Shown here: one piece after another, positions 13,287-16,780 of the stretch
How the letters are laid out: every line of letters starts with the position of its first letter
How positions within the stretch are numbered: the stretch's first letter is position 1
NCBI GenBank assembly: GCA_003224635.1
Contig: QHZK01000401.1
Span: 1-16,780, forward strand
DNA length: 16,780 nucleotides
From: Acidobacteriota bacterium
GTDB taxonomy: Bacteria > Acidobacteriota > Terriglobia > UBA7540
Direction: 5' to 3'
The notes under the pieces: generated by a model
What the model was told of the DNA's origin: nothing
The model's database searches: none
Seen by the model: the letters and a program-made list of their open reading frames with translations, nothing else
Program-made: the position numbers and the translations under genes

Positions 13287-13304
13287 GCGGGCGAGACGCC
13301 CGCG
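13287..13304. repeat. GC-rich palindrome in the convergent gap (repeat family copy 1)
   Basis: GCGGGCG (13287-13293), AGA, and CGCCCGC (13297-13303) form a tight hairpin, followed by GTTCCCGG. The wording GCGGGCGxGACGCCCGCG resembles the copy at 16277-16342. It sits between the stops of two convergent genes, where it could end transcription from both sides. Confidence 0.6.
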
Positions 13305-13312
13305 TTCCCGGG

Positions 13313-14074
13313 CTACGTGATCGACTTGCCGCCGTCCACCGCGAAGACCTGGCCAGTCACGTACTCGGCGGACGTGGCGAGGAACAGCACCATCTCCGCG
13401 ATGTCTTCCGGGCGGCCGGGTTTCTTGAGCGGCGTCGCGCCGATGATTTTCTCAATCTGTGGGTCCTGCTCTTCGTCTGGAAAGAGGATCGTTCCCGGCG
13501 CCACACTGTTGACGCGAATGCGCGGCGCCAGGGCCTTCGCCAGACAGCGCGTCAGCATGATGAGGGCAGCTTTTGACGCGCAGTAATGCATGTAGCCGGG
13601 CCAGGCCTGAAGGCCCCCAAGCGAGGAAATGTTGATGATCTGGCCGCCACTCGTGCGCCGCCCGGTTTTCCCGCCGAGCATCAGGCGCGCCGCGGCCTGG
13701 GCGCAAAAAAAGGCCCCTTTCAGGTTGACGCTCAGGATCCGGTCCCAATCTTTTTCGCTCAGCTTGTCCCAGCTCGCCGGAAAAAAAATTCCCGCGTTAT
13801 TCACCAAGAGATCGAGCCGGCCGAACCGCTTTTGGGTGGCGCGAAACATCACCTCAACTTGCTTCGGCCGCGCGACGTCGGCGCGGATGGCCACGGACTC
13901 GACACCCCGAGCGGCGATCTCACGCGCGGTCGCGCGGGCCTCAGCCTCCGAGCGGTTGTAGTTCACCACCACGTCCGCTCCGGCGCGGGCCAGCGTCAGC
14001 GCGATCACGCGGCCAATCCTCCTGCCGGCGCCGGTGACCAGGGCAACCTGATGCCGCAACGGGCGACCATTCAC
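13313..14074 (-). CDS. Short-chain dehydrogenase/reductase, FabG- or pteridine-reductase-like
   Basis: This NAD(P)H-dependent oxidoreductase of the classical SDR family has 253 residues. It has the cofactor loop TGAGRRIG (14-21), NNAG (92-95), N117, catalytic S151 and the Y164-x-x-x-K168 pair (YCASK), then PGTI and the ending VTGQVFAVDGGKSIT. The R-R-I-G form of the glycine loop and VVVNYNRSEAEA are typical of NADPH-dependent pteridine reductases and FolM-like enzymes, but FabG-like 3-oxoacyl-ACP reductases cannot be excluded. The GTG start at 14074 overlaps the stop of the upstream DUF3500 gene as GTGA, so the two are probably translated in a coupled way. Confidence 0.9.
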   Translation of the reverse strand: MNGRPLRHQVALVTGAGRRIGRVIALTLARAGADVVVNYNRSEAEARATAREIAARGVESVAIRADVARPKQVEVMFRATQKRFGRLDLLVNNAGIFFPASWDKLSEKDWDRILSVNLKGAFFCAQAAARLMLGGKTGRRTSGGQIINISSLGGLQAWPGYMHYCASKAALIMLTRCLAKALAPRIRVNSVAPGTILFPDEEQDPQIEKIIGATPLKKPGRPEDIAEMVLFLATSAEYVTGQVFAVDGGKSIT

Positions 14075-15087
14075 ACGTTACCTGCGCGCGTGTGGACGTT
14101 CACCCAGACGTGCACGTGCGGCGCGCCGCGGAAGTACCAGACCATGCTGGGGCTTTCCAGTTGCCACACGTCCCACACGCCGTCGTTGCCGATGTCCATA
14201 TTCTTGTAAAACGACATGGTGAGCTCGTCGAACCCGCCTCGCGCCTCGATATCGCGCAAGGCTGCCGCACGGTCCGCCTCGCGGAAGGGCAGCAGAAGGT
14301 CGCCGAGCACCTTCCGGACCAACTCGCGCTGGTCGCGCGTCATTTCCGAAACGGGGAGCCCCAGGATCTTGTCTCCGCGCCGCTTCAACTCGACCGTCGC
14401 CGTGCCCTGTTCCTGGCGCGGATCGCCGAGCAGCGCGATCTTGCGCTGCTTCCCGTCGAGCGCCTGAAACACTTCGTTGGCGCGCTTGGCCTGGTACCAG
14501 TAGACGTTCTTCGGGTGGTCCGGCTTCTCATTAAAGCTCTGCGAGGCGTGGCCGTAGAAGATCGGGCCCCCGAAGGCCGTGCCCTCTACCGAATCGCCGT
14601 CGCAGCGCGCCGTGCAGTGCCGCCCGGTGAGGACGAACTCGAACGCGCCGCCGGGCTCGCCAAAAAGGGCCACGGAGTATTTTCCTAGGCCGCCCGCGTC
14701 CTCGTTGATGTGGTAGAGGACCTTGTCGACGAACTCGGGGTTGTGCAGTCCCCGGAAAATCTCCGCGATCACGGCCTGCTGGTCGGGCGTGAAGAACTCG
14801 GCGATGGTCACCGGAGTGATCTGCCAGTTGTTGTCCACTTTGGAGCGCAGAGGGTGATCGAACGGGAAGGCCACCTTCTGCTTCTGCTCCTCTGAGAGAC
14901 TCTTGTAAAGCGTGGCCACCAGCGTCTCAGAGCGCTCCTTTGCCTTGGGCCGCACGAGCGACGTCTCCGAGCTTCCGTAAAGCTTGGGCGCCGCCGTTGT
15001 CACGAGTCCCACGCCACCCACCGCAACCGTCCTGATGAATTCTCTTCGGTCGATCTCATTTCGATCGTCGCAGTCAGGGCATCGCAT
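14071..15087 (-). CDS. Tat-exported DUF3500 domain protein
   Basis: This 338-residue protein has a twin-arginine signal: DRREFIRTVAVGGVGLVTTAA (RR at 14-15, hydrophobic stretch to about 33). It therefore folds in the cytoplasm, perhaps with a cofactor, and is exported to the periplasm. The mature part fits the DUF3500 family, whose activity is not known to me. It has LYKSLSEEQKQKVAFPFDHPLR, FTPDQQAVIAEIFRGL, KYSVALFGEPGGAFEFVLTGRHCTARC, a second half ending FDELTMSFYKNMDIGNDGVWDVWQLESPSMVWYFRGAPHVHVWVNV. The His/aromatic-rich end (PHVHVWVNVH) could bind metal. The start ATG at 15087 has AAAGGAGG just upstream. It is the first gene of a two-gene unit with the SDR gene. Confidence 0.88.
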   Translation of the reverse strand: MRCPDCDDRNEIDRREFIRTVAVGGVGLVTTAAPKLYGSSETSLVRPKAKERSETLVATLYKSLSEEQKQKVAFPFDHPLRSKVDNNWQITPVTIAEFFTPDQQAVIAEIFRGLHNPEFVDKVLYHINEDAGGLGKYSVALFGEPGGAFEFVLTGRHCTARCDGDSVEGTAFGGPIFYGHASQSFNEKPDHPKNVYWYQAKRANEVFQALDGKQRKIALLGDPRQEQGTATVELKRRGDKILGLPVSEMTRDQRELVRKVLGDLLLPFREADRAAALRDIEARGGFDELTMSFYKNMDIGNDGVWDVWQLESPSMVWYFRGAPHVHVWVNVHTRAGNV

Positions 15088-15103
15088 ACCGGCCTCCTTT
15101 TGG

Positions 15104-15128
15104 CGACTATTTATCCCGACTATTTATC
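15104..15128. repeat. Tandem 13-bp direct repeat between divergent genes
   Basis: CGACTATTTATC occurs at 15104-15115 and again at 15117-15128. It lies 16-40 bases upstream of the DUF3500 start codon and, on the other side, upstream of the glutaredoxin-like gene. Repeated half-sites at this spacing could be an activator or repressor site. On the - strand the units contain GATAAATAG, usable as -10-like sequence. Confidence 0.6.
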
Positions 15129-15187
15129 GCATCAGGCGCGCGTGGAATCAAGCGAAACGTGAACAGAAGATCGGATCGGCGCAATTC

Positions 15188-15217
15188 TTGACCGTGCTTC
15201 CCCCGTTCCAATAGAAT
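15188..15217 (+). promoter_or_regulatory. Promoter of the glutaredoxin-like gene
   Basis: TTGACC (15188-15193) is followed by an 18-base spacer and TAGAAT (15212-15217). Transcription would start about ten bases before the ATG at 15234, leaving almost no leader. GGAG at 15219-15222 is then probably not used as a ribosome site. Confidence 0.55.
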
Positions 15218-15233
15218 CGGAGTTGAGCCTATC

Positions 15234-15476
15234 ATGGACGAAGTGCTCGTCTACTCGAAGCCCGGCTGCTGTCTGTGCGACGAGGTGAAGGCCCAACTGC
15301 GGAGATTGCAGAAGACTCATCCTTTCAAGTGGCGCGAGGTCGACATCCTCCGAGACCCGGAGGCGTTCGAGAAGTTCAGCGAAGAAATCCCGGTCGTCTT
15401 TATCAATGGCAAGAAGGCCTTCAAGTACCACCTGGATGAAAAGGAATTTCTGAAGCGACTCCGAAGAGCGCACTGA
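15234..15476 (+). CDS. Glutaredoxin-like thiol protein
   Basis: This 80-residue thioredoxin-fold protein is of the glutaredoxin-like (DUF836-type) group. The first strand MDEVLVYSKPGCCLCDEVKAQL carries a C12-x-x-C15 redox pair with an extra cysteine at C13. IPVVFING places the cis-proline at P53. The helix at the C-terminus is basic (DEKEFLKRLRRAH). It is cytoplasmic, with no signal. The gene lies 86 bases upstream of bshB1 on the same strand. Because bacillithiol-using bacteria employ small CxxC redoxins to remove bacillithiol from proteins, a bacilliredoxin-like job is possible but only inferred from the neighbour. The gene is complete. Confidence 0.88.
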   Translation: MDEVLVYSKPGCCLCDEVKAQLRRLQKTHPFKWREVDILRDPEAFEKFSEEIPVVFINGKKAFKYHLDEKEFLKRLRRAH

Positions 15477-15562
15477 CGAACGTCGCGCAAAACAGCTCGG
15501 AGGCTGTACGCCAGTACGCCAATTGACAAATCACCAATCCGCCATTGACAATCCCGAGGACC

Positions 15563-16276
15563 ATGCAGCTTGACGTTCTCTCCATCACTGCCCACCCTGA
15601 CGACACCGAGCTCACCTGCGGCGGCACGGTAATCAAGATGGCGGAGGCAGGTTACAAAGTGGGCCTGCTCGATCTCACGGGCGGCGAGTCCGGCACGCGA
15701 GGGAACGCAAGCCTGCGCGGGCAGGAATCGCGGCGGGCCTCGAAAGTGATGGGCATCGTTTACCGCGACAACCTGGGACTGCCGGACGCTGCCCTCGAAG
15801 ACCGGCGCGAGTACAAGCTGAAGATCGCGCAGAAAATCCGCGACCTGCGTCCGCGCACCGTCATCCTGCCGTACTGGGAGGGCCGCCACCCCGACCATTA
15901 CACGACGGGCAGAATCGGTTATGAAGCGTCGTTCCTTGCGGGGCTCGCCAGGCTGCCGCTCGCCGGCAAGCCCCACCGGCCTCGCAAAATCGTTTACGCC
16001 AGCCTTTACGTGCCGTCGGTCAGGCCCACCTTTGTCGTGGACATCACGGCGCAGTTCGAAAAGAAGCTGAAGGCCATCCTCTGCTACGCCTCGCAGTTCT
16101 CGCCCCAGAAGGACGCGCAGAACCTCTTCCCCAGTCGCGCCGACCTTCGGGAGCGCGTCGGGTCGCTCGGCCGCCACTTCGGCCTGATGATCGGCGTAAG
16201 GTACGGCGAGCCGTTCGTGACTCGGGAAATCGCCGCCGTGGACGACATCGTGACCATGCCCGTGAAGTCGATCTGA
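15563..16276 (+). CDS. bshB1: Bacillithiol biosynthesis deacetylase BshB1
   Basis: This zinc-dependent PIG-L/LmbE-family enzyme removes acetyl from GlcNAc-malate, the second step of bacillithiol synthesis. It has 237 residues from the ATG at 15563 (MQLDVLSITAHPDDTEL). The zinc site is formed by H11, D14 and H112 (AHPDD at 10-14, RHPDH at 108-112). LLDLTGGESGTRG and LGLPDAAL match the BshB1 subfamily, as do FVVDITAQFEKKLKAILCYASQF and YGEPFV near the end, all supporting BshB1 over other PIG-L deacetylases. GAGGA lies close before the ATG. An upstream in-frame TTG (15545) would add six residues. The other bacillithiol genes (bshA, bshC) are not in the window. Confidence 0.9.
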   Translation: MQLDVLSITAHPDDTELTCGGTVIKMAEAGYKVGLLDLTGGESGTRGNASLRGQESRRASKVMGIVYRDNLGLPDAALEDRREYKLKIAQKIRDLRPRTVILPYWEGRHPDHYTTGRIGYEASFLAGLARLPLAGKPHRPRKIVYASLYVPSVRPTFVVDITAQFEKKLKAILCYASQFSPQKDAQNLFPSRADLRERVGSLGRHFGLMIGVRYGEPFVTREIAAVDDIVTMPVKSI

Positions 16277-16342
16277 GGAGCGCGGGCGGCCCGCCCGCAA
16301 CGAGAAGGATAACGAAGGGACCGGGCGGGACACCCGCGCTCC
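16277..16342. repeat. Long GC-rich inverted repeat between bshB1 and dedA (repeat family copy 2)
   Basis: The 20-base arms 16277-16296 (GGAGCGCGGG...CCCGCCC) and 16323-16342 (GGGCGGG...CCCGCGCTCC) pair with two mismatches around a 26-base centre. It begins directly after the bshB1 stop and ends three bases before the stop of the convergent DedA gene, so it could terminate both transcripts. Its words match the palindrome at 13287-13304. Confidence 0.7.
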
Positions 16343-16345
16343 CAC

Positions 16346-16780
16346 TTACGCGGCGCGCAGGCGGTTCTTCCAGCGGTTGCGAACGAACCACGCGCCGCCG
16401 ATGACAATCAAAATCAGGATCACGGTGTCGAAGCGGTGGAAGTACTGGCGCAGGATCGTCCAGCGCTCACCGAGCTTCAGGCCCGCGTAGGCGAGCGCCA
16501 AGCACCAGGGCAGCGATCCCAAGAACGTGTAGACGTTAAAGCGCAGGAAATTCATGCGGGCGACGCCGGCGGGCAGGGCGATGAAGGTGCGGACCACCGG
16601 AAGCAGGCGCGCGAAAAAGACCGCCCAATCCCCATAGCGGGCGAACCAGCGGTCGGCGAGCTCCAGGTCGTGGCGCGTGACCAGGACGTAGCGGCCGTAT
16701 TTTTCTGCTAGGGGCCGCCCTCCCAGCGCGCCCACGTAGTACGCCACCAGCGAACCCACGTTGCACCCCACGGCCCCGGC
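16346..16780 (-). CDS. DedA family membrane protein (5' end cut by window edge)
   Basis: This inner-membrane protein is of the DedA/SNARE-associated family, whose members include lipid carrier flippases for undecaprenyl phosphate and other phospholipid transporters. 144 codons are present, and the N-terminal part is beyond the window. Visible landmarks are AGAVGCNVGSLVAYYVGALGGRP, HDLELADRWFARYGDWAVFFARLLPVVRTFIALPAGVARM (with the family's F-x-R-x-x-P-x-x-R membrane-dipping motif) and FLRFNVYTFLGSLPWCLALAYAG. The end is a last hydrophobic helix, TVILILIVIGGAWFV, and a basic tail. The usual family length is about 200 residues, so roughly 50-60 are missing. Confidence 0.9.
   Translation of the reverse strand, partial: AGAVGCNVGSLVAYYVGALGGRPLAEKYGRYVLVTRHDLELADRWFARYGDWAVFFARLLPVVRTFIALPAGVARMNFLRFNVYTFLGSLPWCLALAYAGLKLGERWTILRQYFHRFDTVILILIVIGGAWFVRNRWKNRLRAA

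Noticed and set aside
15523..15550. Two TTGACA hexamers (15523-15528 and 15545-15550) considered as -35 boxes for bshB1
   Set aside because: No acceptable -10 box follows at 16-18 bases before the ATG for either. They look like a decayed short repeat.
15317..16345. 342-codon - strand frame opposite bshB1 and the glutaredoxin-like gene
   Set aside because: Both + strand genes carry clear catalytic motifs. The reverse frame is a shadow.
1..16780. CRISPR array, rRNA genes, toxin-antitoxin pair, restriction or other defence genes
   Set aside because: No regularly spaced repeats, rRNA signatures or defence-protein motifs were seen in reading both strands.

Overview
The window looks like a chromosomal piece of a soil-type Acidobacteriota genome, probably a metagenome-assembled one. 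The main reason is two tandem, secreted 'VWFA-related Acidobacterial domain' proteins (TIGR03436-type). The host genes are GC-rich, DUF507 genes occur twice, and there is a bacillithiol gene (bshB1) and a Tat-exported DUF3500 protein. No species can be named from the sequence alone.

Region 1 (about 1-4213) is the end of an integrated mobile element abutting the 3' end of a tRNA-Asp gene. Its core module is on the + strand: a PadR-like winged-helix regulator (1988-2659) under a near-consensus promoter overlapped by small palindromes, a 59-residue excisionase-like HTH protein (2723-2902), and a tyrosine integrase (3025-4200) ending 12 bases from the tRNA. Further left is an IS1-family transposase transcribed from an apparently leaderless promoter. 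It is followed by a small membrane protein whose ATG overlaps the transposase stop. The 1-309 and 1359-1987 stretches hold no gene I can support. The far end of the element is outside the window.

Region 2 (4213-6092) starts with tRNA-Asp(GTC) and tRNA-Val(TAC) on the - strand. They are followed by two DUF507 genes on the + strand that flank an unrecognised protein of about 184-218 residues.

Region 3 (6093-11660) is a secreted M48 zinc metalloprotease (-), divergent from two consecutive secreted VWFA genes (+). The second VWFA gene has a disrupted signal-peptide start and a 101-residue almost pure glycine insert built of minisatellite DNA. A long imperfect palindrome closes this unit.

Region 4 (11659-15087) holds mutY and a pterin-4a-carbinolamine dehydratase gene (+), convergent with a translationally coupled pair (-): a Tat-exported DUF3500 protein followed by a short-chain dehydrogenase with a pteridine-reductase-like TGxxRRIG motif.

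Region 5 (15088-16780) holds a glutaredoxin-like thiol protein and BshB1 (both +), convergent with a DedA-family membrane protein cut by the window edge. GC-rich palindromic repeats of one apparent family lie in both convergent gaps (13287-13304 and 16277-16342).

Nothing here is a clear-cut new defence or secretion system. The best leads are the tRNA-Asp element with its PadR-xis-int switch, the IS1-like element with a coupled membrane passenger, and the frame-disrupted, glycine-rich VWFA protein.
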